Source of the DNA: Paraphysoderma sedebokerense
Lineage: Eukaryota > Blastocladiomycota > Physodermatomycetes > Physodermatales > Physodermataceae
Assembly: GCA_025602915.1 (NCBI GenBank)
Contig: JAHLJZ010000017.1
Span: forward strand, 124,001 to 188,000
Direction of reading: 5' to 3'
Length of the DNA: 64,000 nt
Within the stretch, counting starts at the first letter, position 1. Each line of letters begins with the position of its first letter. This document shows, in pieces, positions 32,310 through 45,700 of the stretch. Under the pieces are notes generated by a model, which was given only the letters and a program-made list of their open reading frames with translations, ran no database searches and was not told the DNA's origin. Both the position numbers and the translations under genes were made by a program.

Positions 32310-32858
32310 ATGGGGGCAAGGTCATGGAGATTTGAGAAAGCTTGCGTTTGCATGTTAACCCATAAATGAAAGCGAGATCTATTCAACTTTGACTAAGCGT
32401 AAAGCTACAATAAATTGAGTCGCCATAAGATGACTGACTACTAAATTGATACAGTCTAGCCCCTCAGACTCTGCACTGCAGAAATTATCGTCTTCTGAAT
32501 ATACCACTCAGGTGGGTTCACAATTCTTCGTACGAAGAAAGGGTCCTGAGAAAAGTACATCTAGGACAGTGTGAATTCGTCATCACCAGGGCTAGTAATA
32601 CAATAAGATATAAAGACTGTAGCAAGACTAATAAGGTTGGTTTTGTGACGACTGTAGACATTACTGGATGAAAGAAGGACTTGAGCTCGAGAGTCCTTGC
32701 AAATTCGAAGAAAAATCCCGAATTTATAAACAAGTGAGTTGCCATGGCAACGATAATCACGCTCGCTTCCACACCGTTAATTGCACGAAATTGATCTACA
32801 TCATCTGAAATTACCGATTCATATAGCCCCCTCGTTACATCAGGTAAAATATTTTATA
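32310..32858. other. Intergenic region between EBP and RpiB genes
   Basis: A hydrophobic minus-strand frame at 32518-32772 is probably a chance opening. No recognisable RNA or coding feature; the RpiB promoter should be here. Confidence 0.45.
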
Positions 32859-33828
32859 ATGTCATACCCGCAGAAAATTATCATCGGTTCCGACCATGCC
32901 GGTTTCGATATGAAACAACAAATCGTTGCCCATTTAAAACAAAAATTCGATAAAGAAGGGTGCAATGTACATATTGAAATTGATGACGCAGGTTGCAATA
33001 ACCCAGAAAGAGTACGTATGAATTGATTTGGCTAATGCTGTATTTGGCAGTATATATGTTCGGGGCGAATGCAGTGGGGGTGGGTCCAAGCTGGAATTCA
33101 AATTTATGCTGATATGTCATTTACAATTAGTGCGATTACCCTGTTTACGGTTCAAAAGTTGCCTCAAAGGTGTCGACTGATCCTAATGGTATATAGCTCA
33201 TTTTCTCCATCATGTGACCTCTCTTTTGATAAAAAGTCGTGAAATTCGAATTAATATAATAATTTCTTAACAGTCTCAATCCCTTTTGTAATGGGTATCG
33301 TGGTTTGTGGTTCCGGAATTGGAATTTCTATTGCTGCCAATGTAAAGTCTAATTCTTATTATTCTACTATTTGCTGTCATAAAATTAACTCTTCTCTCCT
33401 CTGTATCCATTACCCCTTGAAAATCGAATTACCTGAAAATTATCCGTTGTGCGGTATAGAAAGTGAAAGGAGTAAGATGCGCTTTATGTCATGATTACTA
33501 TACTGCCAAGATGTCAAGACAGGTAAGTTTGCTTTTGTCTGATAATCATCATTCTCAGTACTCTCCGGGTTTAATTTCAACTGTCGTATGCTGGATTCTG
33601 ATGTGACTGTTCTAATTAAATCAGCACAACAACGCCAACATACTTGCTATTGGAGGCCGCGTAACTGGCATCGAAGTTGCGAAAGAGATGGTGGAAGTTT
33701 TTATTTCGACTTCATTTGAAGGTGGAAGACATTTAGACCGTGTCAAAAAGATCCATGAGCTAGAGAATATGCAAGTTAAAGCTGGGAAAAACGGTAGCAA
33801 CGATAACGAGGTGATGGATGCATTGTAA
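32859..33828 (+). CDS. rpiB: Ribose-5-phosphate isomerase B (RpiB/LacAB family)
   Basis: Five exons (32859-33011, 33131-33188, 33274-33341, 33460-33522, 33625-33828) give 181 residues. Conserved blocks cross each junction: IIIGSDHAGFDMK at the start, CDYPVYGSKVA, the active-site loop GIVVCGSGIGISIAAN with its catalytic Cys, GVRCALCHDYYTAKMSRQHN and GGRVTGIEVAKEMVEVFI, then FEGGRHLDRVKKI. It interconverts ribose-5-phosphate and ribulose-5-phosphate in the pentose phosphate pathway, in the cytosol. This bacterial-type isomerase occurs patchily in fungi and protists; origin by ancient transfer is plausible, but five spliceosomal exons show it is fully nativised. The last 25 residues are a Lys/Asn-rich extension. 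Confidence 0.93.
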
Positions 33829-34102
33829 AATGGTTAATCAGTAGTACTATGAAACATTCACGGAGAATTAGTAGTAATTGTATATAAAGTTTTGCATATT
33901 GTAATATGAAATGGCAAAAGTCAGCAGTATGTGACTTGAGAGGAACAACATGTTTGTATCAGGCATTTTTCCTAATCAACTGCATTCTTACAATTTTGAT
34001 TTGACCTAATAAACATATGATTGAAAAATGTGGCCAAATTAACCATCAATTAGCTTTATTGGCTGCAGTTATCAATTATCTATCATCTATATTTGAAGTG
34101 CC

Positions 34103-34820
34103 TCAACTCACCAAGGCAACACATTCAATCTCTACTTGAACATCCTTTGGAAGTCTAGCTACTTCTACAGCTGCTCTGGCAGGACGGCTAGATCCGAACA
34201 TTCTAAGAGATCAGATAAGTTTATGTTAATCGAGTTTTCACCATCTATAGGACCTATTATCTTCCGAGCAATGCCTATTAGCGATATATAAGGAGCGACG
34301 AAATACGTACTCAGCATAAACTTCATTCATTTTTTGAAAATCGTTCATGTCTTTTAAAAAGACGGTAGTTTTGATTACTTTATCCAAAGACGATCCAGCA
34401 GCGACGAGGACAGAAGTAAGATTCTTAAGAACTTGTCGCTATATTTACGAATTGTAGATGAATGTGATTTTGAAATACGATTATTTGTTATAATTTTCAA
34501 TCAATGAAAGATAGAGGTGAGGACACTTGTTGTGCGAGGCGCCCCCCGGAACAAAAGAGATCTTCGGACATACAGTTTGCTGCTTAACATCACCAGTCAA
34601 TAATTCTCCAGTTTCTGGAACAAAAGGAATTTGACCAGAGCAGAAGACAAATCCATTAGCTACCACAGCTTGAGCTAAATCAGAGGCGCCAAACAAAGGA
34701 ATAAAATTAAGAGTCAGTAATTAAGCGATGATACGGGCTAAAAGATAAGAGAGGTGAACAGGTACAGTATGGGCCAATAGCGGCGGGAGCTTTATCAGTT
34801 TGGACTGGCTTGAGAGACAT
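34103..34820 (-). CDS. RidA/YjgF/UK114 family enamine/imine deaminase
   Basis: Four exons (34766-34820, 34574-34674, 34311-34438, 34103-34202) join in phase to 127 residues, the normal family length. It starts [20 protein letters not shown] and contains [58 protein letters not shown] and ends EIECVALVS. The Arg of SRPAR is the substrate carboxylate-binding residue. The protein clears 2-aminoacrylate and related reactive imines made by PLP enzymes. No mitochondrial presequence is visible, so it should be the cytosolic (Hmf1-like) form rather than Mmf1. It is convergent with RpiB and divergent from the inversin-like gene. Confidence 0.93.
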
Positions 34821-35352
34821 TATTTGGAAATATATATTCGATAGTTTGTGCAGATACGCAGGGAGTAAGAATGGCAAGGCCAGGAACCGGAACGAGGACA
34901 AGTGGCTTAATTGGGCACGGGCGAAGAATTGATTTAAAACCCATCATCTACGACATCAACGGCACTACAAGATATAAAAGACAATTCGCTCATAATTATA
35001 TAGAATATTAATTTTATTATTGTTCAAGCAATCAAACTGCTGGAATATGCTCATCTGTAGGTTTGGCTGCGAGTAAATATTGGAAATGCATCTTGATCAT
35101 GATGGCTTTGGTCGTACTACTCCTGTATGCAACATGATTTAAGTTAGAGCTTCGGTGATTTGAGTTTCGACGGCACAGGTAATAAGAGGGTTGTCAGAAT
35201 CCGAGAGTCGGCAAGCAGGAGAAGTCGCGTCTGAGTTTGGCCGTCAATTTCAGCTGGTCGCATTCCTCTTGGGTCAATTCATCGCTCAGAAATTCCCAAT
35301 ATTTCCTTCTTTCCCTTGTTTTGCCAATTATTCTTTTTCTTTCACTGCAAGA
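34821..35352. other. Divergent promoter region of RidA and inversin-like genes
   Basis: No gene recognised. A Phe/Ser-rich plus-strand frame opens in 35191-35352 and continues into the inversin-like first exon; the chosen ATG at 35353 starts the part that splices in frame to the ankyrin repeats. Confidence 0.45.
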
Positions 35353-38300
35353 ATGAAGAGCGCAAAGCCTCATACAGCAGTAGGTCTCCTTATTTGTCTC
35401 TCTTCTATCGACACTTTGTCTAATGCGTTCCCCAGCAATCCAAACTTTATACACCGTGGAAACTATATAGACGTTCAGTATATGGACGAGATGCAAATGG
35501 TCGGACTCAACTTATGCTTGACGTCATCGAAAGAAACTCTCGGTCCATTAAATATGCATTGAAACACGGCTTGGGTGAACTCAACAGCCAAGATGAAGAC
35601 GGCAACACTTCTCTTCACTTGGCCATCATGCTGAATTATCCGGAAATTGTGACATTTTTACTAAAAAGCAATTGCAACTGGTCCTTACGAAATAATGGAG
35701 GAAGAACTGCATTTCATGTGGCAGCTGTGTTGGAAGAGACTAAATGTCTGCAGCTACTTTTGAAAATTTGTAAACCGCAAATGGATGAGATTAATGAACC
35801 CGATAATGAGCTGATGACAGCGCTTCATTGGGCTGTCATTTACAATAGGCCTCATAATGTGGAAGTTCTTATACAAGCGGGTGCTGTAGTCGGTGAGAAT
35901 GTTTAAGTTTTCCAAAGAAAGTCAAGATGTTGTAATTGAACTAGCGACTTCACCTCTAGCTGCAACAGACGTCGACGGAAAATCACCACTCTTGCTGACA
36001 GCGAGTAATACAGACACAACCATAGCAAATTTTTTAATCAACAAGCAACCGAATATCGTCAATTTGGCCGACTTAAACGGTAAAACGCCGCTGCATGCAG
36101 CAACATTGGAGAATAACGTTCCTTTGGTCTTACTTTTAGCTGGGAGATCCGATATTCAGATAAATGCACAGGATGCTTTTGGTCGCACATCTCTGCATTA
36201 TGCCTGTTTATCTGGTTATACTCAGTTAGTGTATATTCTGCTCCAGCATAACGCGAAAGACTCTATTGCCGATGAGAGTGGTGCGACAGCGGTAAGAACG
36301 ATGTTTAATTGACCTTTACATACATATCGTATGCTAACTGTAATTTAGCTCCATTATGCTGCTTCAAAAAATCATTCTCAAGTTGTCAGCGTCCTTCTTA
36401 GCCAGCCAAATGCTTCTTATTCACCGGACAAAGAAGGAAGGTACCCATTGACCTGGGCGGTGGCAAAGGGGCATCTTCAAACAACACGAGCCCTATTAGA
36501 AGCTAACATCAATGAAAATCACAAGGATAAATCCGGAAGTACGGCTCTGGTATGTTTTAGTGCTCTATAATCTGATAGATCTCTTTTTATTCATCTTTTT
36601 ACTCCTCAGCACGCCGCAGCGTATTATGGACAGACTCATTGTGCAGCCCTTCTAATTGAAGCGAATTGTCCTGTAAATGCAACTGATATCCAGCTACATA
36701 CGCCGTTATTTCGAGCAGTTGAAAGGGGCCATGCTGAAACTGCCACTCTGTTAATCCAAACTGGAGCAGTTGTGAATGCTTTCGATAAAGACGGCAGAAG
36801 TCCGCTTCATTGGGCAGCACTGAACGGTGACTTATCCCTTTGCTCTTTACTATTGGCGAATGGCGCACTAGTAGATGCAAAGGATCTGTCTAAGAAAACC
36901 CCGTTGTGTTGTGCGGCCTATAACGGATTTAACGAGATCGTTAAGTTTTTGGTTGAAAATGGGGCAAATGTGAATATACGAGGTAAGAATTTTTAGCGAA
37001 CGAATTTGAAGTCAATTTGTTCATAACGCCCACCCTCTGTAGATAAAGACGGCGTATCGCCCTTACACTGGGCGGCTGGTTTGGGGCACCAAGATCTGGT
37101 TGAACTACTACTACAACTCGGTTGTCATCCCAACCCGACCGATCATGCAAGCAATAGATTCACACCTCTAGATTATGGTACTTCATTGATTTTTTGATTT
37201 TATCCATTGTTTTATCTAATAGTATCTACGTAGCTATCGCTGCAAAGCACCCAGAATGTATTGCCTTGCTGCAAGCTTACGGGGGAATTTCCAACACAGA
37301 ATTATCAGAAGTATCAGCCGTCAAAATACAAGCTGCTTGGCGGGGTTATCGAGTTCGCCGTCCAGCAAAAGTCCTTTCGGATAAAAATTCCAAATCAAAG
37401 GCAACCCTGTACTTAACGGAAAACCCTCCATCGCAGAACCGATTAATGCCATCTCAGAGCCAACATTCCGCTATATCAACGGAATCTCGCTCCAGAATGA
37501 CATTATTCGACTTTGATGGCAACCCAACGTCGTCATTCAAGCAATCCGCAGATAATACAGACTACCGCTCAAAAATGACATTGTTTGCTGCCGATGAAGT
37601 AGATAAGAAAGCAGTGTCATCGAATTCCGTAAGCGGCGCTTCAGCATTGCAAGACAGCACCGAAGCAGGATACTTCAAAGTTCAAGCAATCGAAAAGGAA
37701 CAAGAATCGAGGGGAGACAATGCCTTGTTTGTCAAAGCTGACACTTCTTCGGCTAATGATAGTGTAGGCCAACAACAATCCGTTGACAGCACAGAGGACG
37801 ATTATTTCAAAATGGAAGCAGAATTACGTCAAAACGAGGATCAGGTTTCGCCCTTGTCACCTCCCATTATGGTGGTGATTGACCCCTCGACGAATGTAAT
37901 CACGGAACGTTCTACAGATGATGAAAGAGGGCCGTCGGAGATCAATTGTCTTGATGTCTCTGCAATATCCCCTCTTTCGGCGATACCCAGAACCAATGGT
38001 GGATCTAACCAAACCTTAGCGTATGGAAGAGATCAGGAAAACCAAGATACTGTTGACCAGGGTACAGTTATAACTGCTCCGGCGTCTGCTTTCGATACTT
38101 TGGATTATCAAACCGTCGAGCCCACACAACTTAATGAACATCAAGACTCGCGAAGGTCAAGCGGTACCTTGCCCACTTCTAGTTCACAGGCGGATATCCG
38201 ACAGATTTCGCGCACATCATCCATTCAATCCGACACCTCTAACAACGACGGATTTGAATTGAATCAGGATAAAGATTTAGATTTACGCGTTTCACAAGAA

Positions 38301-39218
38301 CTTGAATGGATTTCCAGAGAATTAGCGTCGACAAAGAAAGCCAAAGACAATGCTCCTCCACCTGATTTGAATAGGTCGAACAACACGCAACAAGGTGATT
38401 CAGATGAACTGAGTTCTTCAATCCAAAGTGCTAGTAGTCGAATTACTCATGATACAAGCAGCTCAGCCGGTTTAGCTTCATTGCTTGATGAGTTGAATAT
38501 GAGTGGCCGCAGCGAATTCTCTAATGATCTGAATTCCTCACTCGGTAATGATACAAGGTCGGATCGAGTCAGTGACCCGTCCGCAAGCAATATGAGTGAT
38601 GACGACGACCGTAGTACATCTTTAACGTCAGGGGAAGAGGAAGTCAACGCACGAAGTTCATCGTCGAATCTAAGTGACGTTTCCAAGGACGACAGCATCA
38701 TTGAACGTGATGGAGTAATAAGGCTGAAATTATCGCATCGAGATTATTCAACTGATGGTGATATGTCTGACCAATCCAGTCTAGGAGGCAGAGATCGGCG
38801 CGAAAGTGTTGATTCTTTACCGCAGCCAGGCACAGATCAACCAAATTTTCGGCTGAGACCGAACCCATTAGCCAACATGACAGGTGAGTCGACTCCGCCC
38901 CAAGATCAGGAATCAGACAGCCTCGATCTGTCCGATTCTGATGATATAGAAAGCGGTATTGAAGAAGTTTCTCGGATGAAGAAAGAAATTGAGATGATTG
39001 CCAACCAAGCTATTGGTGCACATAATAGTCATCAAGACTTCAATTTGATGGAGAAAGATTTACAACTAGAAAGGGACAAACAAGTAATTGTTGAAAATTT
39101 GCGTCGTGGGTTAAAAAATCTAAAGAAGGAGGGTGCGTCTGGTGATGATTTAAGCATTCAGCCTGACCAACGAGAGCTAGATCTAGAATATCTAGAAATG
39201 ATGAAAGAATTGAATTGA
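35353..39218 (+). CDS. Inversin-like ankyrin-repeat/IQ-motif protein
   Basis: Exons: 35353-35379, 35436-about 35892, about 35918-36291, 36349-36549, 36610-36982, 37043-37177, 37234-39218; roughly 1180 residues. About fourteen ankyrin repeats fill the first half (DEDGNTSLHLAIMLN, LNGKTPLHAATLE, KDGRSPLHWAALNGD, KDGVSPLHWAAGLGH). They are followed directly by an IQ calmodulin-binding motif (VKIQAAWRGYRVRR, near residue 560). A long acidic, Ser-rich disordered tail ends in a short coiled coil (LERDKQVIVENLRRGLKNLK). The repeat array followed by IQ is the layout of inversin (NPHP2), a ciliary-base protein; a role at the zoospore kinetosome is inferred. The second/third exon junction is uncertain: the best splice implies an intron of only 25 nt. 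Confidence 0.8.
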
Positions 39219-39297
39219 AGATGCCCAATATGTACTTATCAAGCGAATTAGATGTATTTATTTGTAGATTGTATAAAACTAAATAATAGAGCTAGTG

Positions 39298-42200
39298 CTA
39301 TATCTCCAATGTGAACAATCTTACAGAATGATCTTCGCTGCAACTTATCAATTGCAACTTGTCATGCGGTTGGTTGGGTGAGGTTTTTGGCGGAATCCTG
39401 AAATGTATCGAATGAACTGAAGCTATATGTGCTTGACTGTAAAACGAAAGGAAGTTAGAGGAACAGTTTCTGGCGTCCGGAAATATGGAATTACAAACCC
39501 TTGACCAATTGAGAGTAACAACGTCCAAGAGCTGACGCTATTAACGGGAGCTGAATACACATGTATCTCTCCATTCTCGAGTCCAACTGCAATAACGTAG
39601 CATTCGGATAACTGTACATAGTTCGGGGCAAATGCAACAGAGGTTATAGAATCGGATAATTTAATTGTCCCCTCACAAGCTCCGTTAGAGCCAGACCATA
39701 TTTTAACCTGAAAATCGGGAGGTAAGAATCAGAAATACACGGACAGACAAAACGACGCAGCAATGGAAGATCCGTACCGTTTTATCCCTAGATCCAGTTA
39801 CAAAAAAGCGATCATCAGGACTCCAGCAGACGTCCCAGATAATTCTAGCATGAGCTTTTGGATTCTTAATGATAGGAATAAATAAATCTTGTTTGCCGGT
39901 TGAATTTTCATTCTTTCCCCAAACGATAAAACCACGATCACGGCTAACACTGACAAAACTTTTATCGTCGGACCGCCATTTGATCCTTGTTACTGTTAGG
40001 TTATGACCAGGCAAAATTCCGACTTCATTCCATGACGACGTATTGAATATACGAATAACGGCATGCTCTGGCGCGGTCGCCTTACACGCGGAGGCGACGT
40101 ATTCCCCACCGTTTGAAGAAGCTGTTGAAATGACTTCATATGGATGTCCATATAATTTTTCAGTTTCCGGCCATAAGGTGTGCTGCAAAAGATGTTCTTC
40201 GTAAGGTGGCATCGATAAAGTGGTAACGAGGGAACTCGCGGTGGCACTACTGGTAACGTATGACTGTTGAGTCAAATATTTCTCCGGGTTTTGGATAGCA
40301 TTGTCGATGTCGCCTTGAAAGACAGCTTTATTACTCAATCCAAGCGCTGGCAAGTTCGCGCCAATAGGCTTGGAATCTTTTTCGGTCCACACTTCTTTTA
40401 TTTGGGTGATATCTTCAATGCTGTTGAGAATGGTTCGGGGGGCCGTAAAAATTCGAATAACTTTTTCATCAGCCCCAGAGACGAATTGATAAGCGTTAAT
40501 GAACGAAAGGCAATGAAGGTTGTATCCGTGTATCTGAGGACGAGAGATTTCATGCCAAGTCGTCACCGGGACACTTTCAATTTGACGAGTCCACGGTGCA
40601 AACAAGCGAGTCGTTTGATCCAGGCTAGCAAATATAGACACAATTAACCATGGAATTCGTCTTCTTTATAAAATATCACGCCGCACAAACCTTGTCGAAA
40701 CAATATAATGATTAGTTTTGTCCCAAGTCAAATCTTTAACGCTGCCGAGATGTCCGCTTATTCCAACGGTAGGTTCCCATCGCATACCAGAATCGTCGAT
40801 GCATTTCCACAATTGGATTGCACCTGTATAACTGACTCCAGCCATGAATTTTCCGTTCGGGCTCCAACAACCTGTGTAAAAAGCCAGAACATTCCCACCG
40901 ACTTCACCAACTCTAACACTATTCGTCCAAACTCCATGGGACGGGGTCCAAATCATCATCGATTTATCAGCAGACGCCGACATCAGAGAGAGAGGTTGGT
41001 AGTAATCTGAGGTAGTCGGATGGGGTATCGGTGGATGCCATTGGAGATTGTATACCCAGTCATCGTGACCTAAGAGCACTGAATCCAGGAGAAGTGTGTA
41101 CACATGGGGGAGATGTGCAGATTCGAGAATGTGAGCTTTCGTAGAAAGCTGAATATTTGTATTTTCACTGGTGGAAATAAAGTTATAAGAGTAAAAAAAG
41201 TACTCATGAACAAGTTTGAGCATACCCCACACTGTCTTTGAGAGCTTCCACCATATCTTGCCACTCCTTATCTTCGTCGCCTTCTTGATTTGTGGAGTTA
41301 TCAACCGCTATTTCCTTTGTTATCCTCCATATCCGGATATATTTGTCTTGGCTTCCCGACGCCAACAACAGGTCACCTTCATTAGCGAGATTTGTGGAAT
41401 CATTGTCTTCGGAATCTTGATTTGTGTAGGTGGTAAAGGCCAGGGAACGGACCCAATTTTCATGACCCGACAACGACACTAACTTCACAAACTATAATAG
41501 TATACAAATAGTTAGCACATAAACCCGTGAGGATTCACCCCAAGTTATGCAGCACCTTACTGTTCTCCATCGTGTATATGTTAATCTTAGAGTCCGTCGT
41601 TCCTGTTGCTAGTATGGGAACTATAAACTCAGAAAGTCAGATTGAAGGACGTCAGCATAATCGAAAAATACAAATAGTTGCCTGTAGAACCAGGAAGCAC
41701 TGAAGCTGCCAAACTGATGGCGTATCTTGATGTGTCCGTAATAACTTGCACACATTCAACAGTGTCCGGCTCTGAATTTTTATTCGCGGTCCGCAACCAT
41801 ACTCTGACTTCTGCGTTGGAGTCACTTGAAATTATCCAATCCTTTTCAGATTGCCAATCACTGCATCTGATAGATGCCACTGCGATCACGGGAGCGCTGT
41901 GCCCCGACAATACGGCTGAACAATAAAAGCCATAGGAATGACTAGACGACGGTCTCCAGATGCGTAATGTCTTATCGGCGGAAGCAGACACCAGAGCGAC
42001 ATCGGTCTGTTCTAACTTCGATCCTTTACGAATCCAATTAACACAATTCACACGATCAGTGTGTCCAGCTAGTGTCGCATACACTCCTTTATGATTACGG
42101 TCCTGAAATTTTACATCACCAACAGTCAGAGAACTAACAAATATACACTAGGCTACACAAGGTAAATTACCTCAGGTTTATAAAGAGCGATATAATTGTG

Positions 42201-42299
42201 AGCAGCGAAGGCAAGTATGCCGTTTTTTCCCCATTCGGCGCCACCGGGGTGCCTGTTTGCCCCAATAGAGATATATTCTTGAGTGAATGATGGAGCCAT
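39298..42299 (-). CDS. ELP2: Elongator complex WD40 subunit ELP2
   Basis: Eight exons (42171-42299, 41682-42102, 41556-41620, 41226-41491, 40691-41167, 39778-40624, 39499-39707, 39298-39436) give 850 residues, typical for Elp2. Two seven-bladed WD40 propellers are evident; examples are LAGHTDRVNCVNWI, LVSASADKTLRIW, LSGHENWVRSLAF, LLASGSQDKYIRIW, LLGHDDWVYNLQWHP, LMSASADKSMMIW, LPGHNLTVTRIKW and FFVTGSRDKTVKIW. STKAH and GSVKDLTWD are Elp2 hallmarks. Elp2 scaffolds the Elp1-2-3 core that modifies wobble uridine (cm5U) of tRNAs. The second intron, 41621-41681, begins with GC instead of GT (ACAG|GCAACT), and only this donor restores the conserved PGSTVPILATG sequence. The gene ends 79 bp from the inversin-like gene, convergent. 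Confidence 0.95.
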
Positions 42300-42789
42300 A
42301 CTTCAATATATCAGCATTTCAACTTGTATTCTCTAATTAGAATTCGTTTGATTACCAGATCACGTGAGTGATACTACGTGGCAATAAGAGGTCAATATGA
42401 ATACAAGCCAATTTATTCAAAAACCACTGCTTCTTCAAAGAAGGAAAGCGAAATATTTGAGAAATATTTTTCAAATTGTTTATTATTTGAACTCATAGGG
42501 TTGGGTGAAATGATTGTCCAAATTGTTATCGCGGGCATCAATTATTATTGAACTGCTGCAGATACCATTTACAATCAAGATTATCATTCGTTGATAGCAG
42601 ATTCTGATTATAGAATTTTCAAAGAGCTCTGTTGTCGCCTGCGTTGATGAAATCACAATGAAGCATGATTAATATTAATGGTTTCCACCTAGCAACACTC
42701 ACGTAAACAAACTACAAGGCGGACAATGTCGATCACTGAGCGTTGAGCTTCAATTATGAAATGTTGAAATTACTCGACATATCTTAAAT
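42300..42789. other. Divergent promoter region of ELP2 and the SulP gene
   Basis: No coding frame. It contains the TCACGTGA octamer at 42360-42367, listed separately; the rest is AT-rich. Confidence 0.5.
42360..42367. promoter_or_regulatory. TCACGTGA octamer (CACGTG E-box)
   Basis: Perfect palindrome 61 bases upstream of the ELP2 start codon, in the promoter shared with the SulP gene. The same octamer recurs upstream of UTP6/RAD9 and RBM18. CACGTG is bound by bHLH factors such as Cbf1; the factor here is unknown. Confidence 0.45.
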
Positions 42790-45700
42790 ATGGAGTCCAG
42801 TAATACTTCAATATCGATTGATGCAGACACTGCGTCGACGAATGATAGGTTTCACATTCATAATTCACCGACATCCCCACGCACGACAACACCTTCAATC
42901 AAGAGACGACATACCGCCTTTACGCCCAAGTCCTTTACTGGAAGAAGTTATATTTCTCAATTAAGTTTTGACGGACATGGTAATATTCATTATTTTGTGC
43001 TTTTATATGCTCATTATCCTCCGTTTTGTACGAGTAGAATACTCGTCTAACGATGGCTCGATTTAGATTTACAAGACAATACTTCCGCTAGTGTGAATTC
43101 TGTTCGACAAAATACTCTATACTTGGGACAGTTAGGTTTAGATGATTCTCAAGCCCTACAAAGACGACGAAGTTCAAGCTTTATTAAATCGAATACACCC
43201 ACATCTCCTGCGATCTCGCAAGCGTCCACTGGTTTAGTGGCCACTCGAGAGCACTCATCCGTACCAGTTTCTTCTGGGTCAACTCAAATGGGCCGCGAAA
43301 AGAGCCATTTGACGTTGCTCTTCAATCAAGAACCAAAACATGATTCGAAACGAGTACTACTCGAGTCACAAGAAGGACCTGACTCTGCGGATCTGCCCTC
43401 GCCTTATTTTCCATCGATTGAGGTTTCTACGGACGATGACTACAATGAGAAGACACCATTTCTTCCACAAGAACCCTCACGAAATTATTCAAGTCGCCAA
43501 TCTCAAGGAACGATTCCCGATGACAAACCCAAAATGGGATCGCTTTCGCACGCCTTTTTTTCATGTTTCAACGCGACGTCGCATGAGCTGTTGCATTCAT
43601 TATCCTACCTTCCAGCAGTATTTCTCGGCTTAATTTTAAATCTTCTTGATGCAATGTCTTACGGCTACATCATTTTCCCAATTTCAAATCCTATGTTCTC
43701 TGATTTTGGATCTGACGGGATATCAATGTACCTCGTCTCGACATTCATCTCTCAAATAGTGTACGGAATAGGGTCGGAATTTCGCGGTGGAAATGGAAGT
43801 ATGATGATTGAAGTGATACCTTTCTTGCATTCCATGGTGAACACAATTGCTGGTCATGTTGCCGACGAACGACAAATCCTCCCCACGATTATGGTTTGCT
43901 ACGCCTTGAGCTCTGTGATGACAGGATTGGTGTTCTTCCTCCTCGGATTGTTCAAGTTGGGTAACATTGTGGGTTTTTTCCCGCGTATTGTATTAGTCGG
44001 TACAATAGGTGTGAGCCCTCTACGTTCTTTTTGAAAACTTTTTCACTTTCTAATTTCTTTGAATCATCAAGGCGGTGTGGGATACTTTCTCATTCAAACC
44101 GCTCTCGAGGTGACCTCTCGGACGCAGTTGTCATTCACTCTCGCTTGTCTGCGGGAATTGTTTTCAATGTCAATATTACCTCTGTGGTCGTCGGCTCTTG
44201 CGGTCGCGCTTCTTCTGCGAGCTCTATTAAACCGTATACATCACCCCCTTTTCGTTCCATGCTTTTTTCTCTTTGTTCCATTCGTGTTTTATATCGTCGT
44301 ATTCTCGGGAGGATTCGATTTATCTAAGTTGCGAGAGAAGGGTTGGTTGTTTGATATACCAGAGGAAGCGGCCCCCTTCTATAACTATTTCACCTTTTAC
44401 CGCTTTGGAGACGTGCAGTGGGGCATGATACCCCGGTTGATGCCAACAATGTTAAGTTTAACCTTCTTCGGGGTTCTACATGTACCGGTAAGTTCACGTG
44501 GTGCATTGTATTCATACTTTCTGAATTGATCTAAATTGCTACCTTAGATTAATGTACCCGCTCTGGCTGTAAGCACACGAACCGACATCAGCGTTAACAG
44601 AGAACTTATAACTCACGGGTTTTCAAACATGCTTTCTGGCCTAGCTGGGTCCGTTCAGAATTATTTGGTTTATTCAAATTCAGTCCTATTTTATAAATCT
44701 GGGGGAGATTCTCGGGTGGCATCTTTGTTACTGGCTGCCGCAACAATCATAGTGTGGTTTCTCGGATCCACCGCATTCTCTTATGTTCCTACAGTCGTTG
44801 TCGGTTCATTGATTTTTCATCTGGGTTTGGAATTGATGAAGGAAGCATTGTACGATACATGGTCTAGCGTCGGCAGACTTGAATATTTTATTATCATAGT
44901 GATTGTTCTTAGCATGGCCTCTTTGGGATTTACTGAAGGTATATTTGTGGGAATAATGTTAGCATGCTTGTTTTTTGTTGTTAGCTGCAGCAAAAGAGGT
45001 GTTATAAGGAGTGAACATACTGGTGAAAGGTGAGGATATTATTCTTCGTTCAATCACCCCGCGGTGACTCCTCTAACTCTATGTTTGCCATACGAAGCAT
45101 GAGATCATCAGTGCGGCGCGTTTATCGGCAGTACCGTTATTTAAACTCTGTCGGATCTCAAATCCATATCATCAAATTGCAGGGATTCATGTTTTTCGGA
45201 ACTATTCATCAATTAGACAAACGGATAAAACATATTGTGTCCAGTCAAACCACAACGCCAAATCCCATTCGATATCTGATTCTCGACATGCATTTGGTGA
45301 CTGATCTTGATTTTTCTGCTGCAGAAGGTTTCATCAAAATTCAGAACATGTTGGAGGATGATAAAATATACCTCGTCTTAAGTGGCGTAAAGAGCGATCG
45401 TCCAGTTGGCAAAGCTCTGAGGAAGGCTGGCGTTTGGCAAGGGTACGGGAATGAAAGTATCGGTGGCTATGTCCGATGTTTTGACGATTTGAATAGTAGT
45501 TTGGAATGGTGTGAAAATTGCTTATTGGAGGTGTATTATTTGAGGTTACAGGATCTTGGAGGTAGTAACGATTTGTTTGAACTTACGAATGGCGAGGTTT
45601 TGAATTTGGAGAATGGTAAAGATCGGGACGGTAGCTGTGGTAGTACAGGCACTCTGGATGTTCCGACGAAAAATTCGGCTTATATAGATGTAAACCGAGA

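Noticed and set aside
32518-32772. Hydrophobic minus-strand frame MEASVIIVAMATHLF
   Set aside because: No conserved motif, and the segment lies between the EBP stop and the RpiB start where UTR and promoter are expected.
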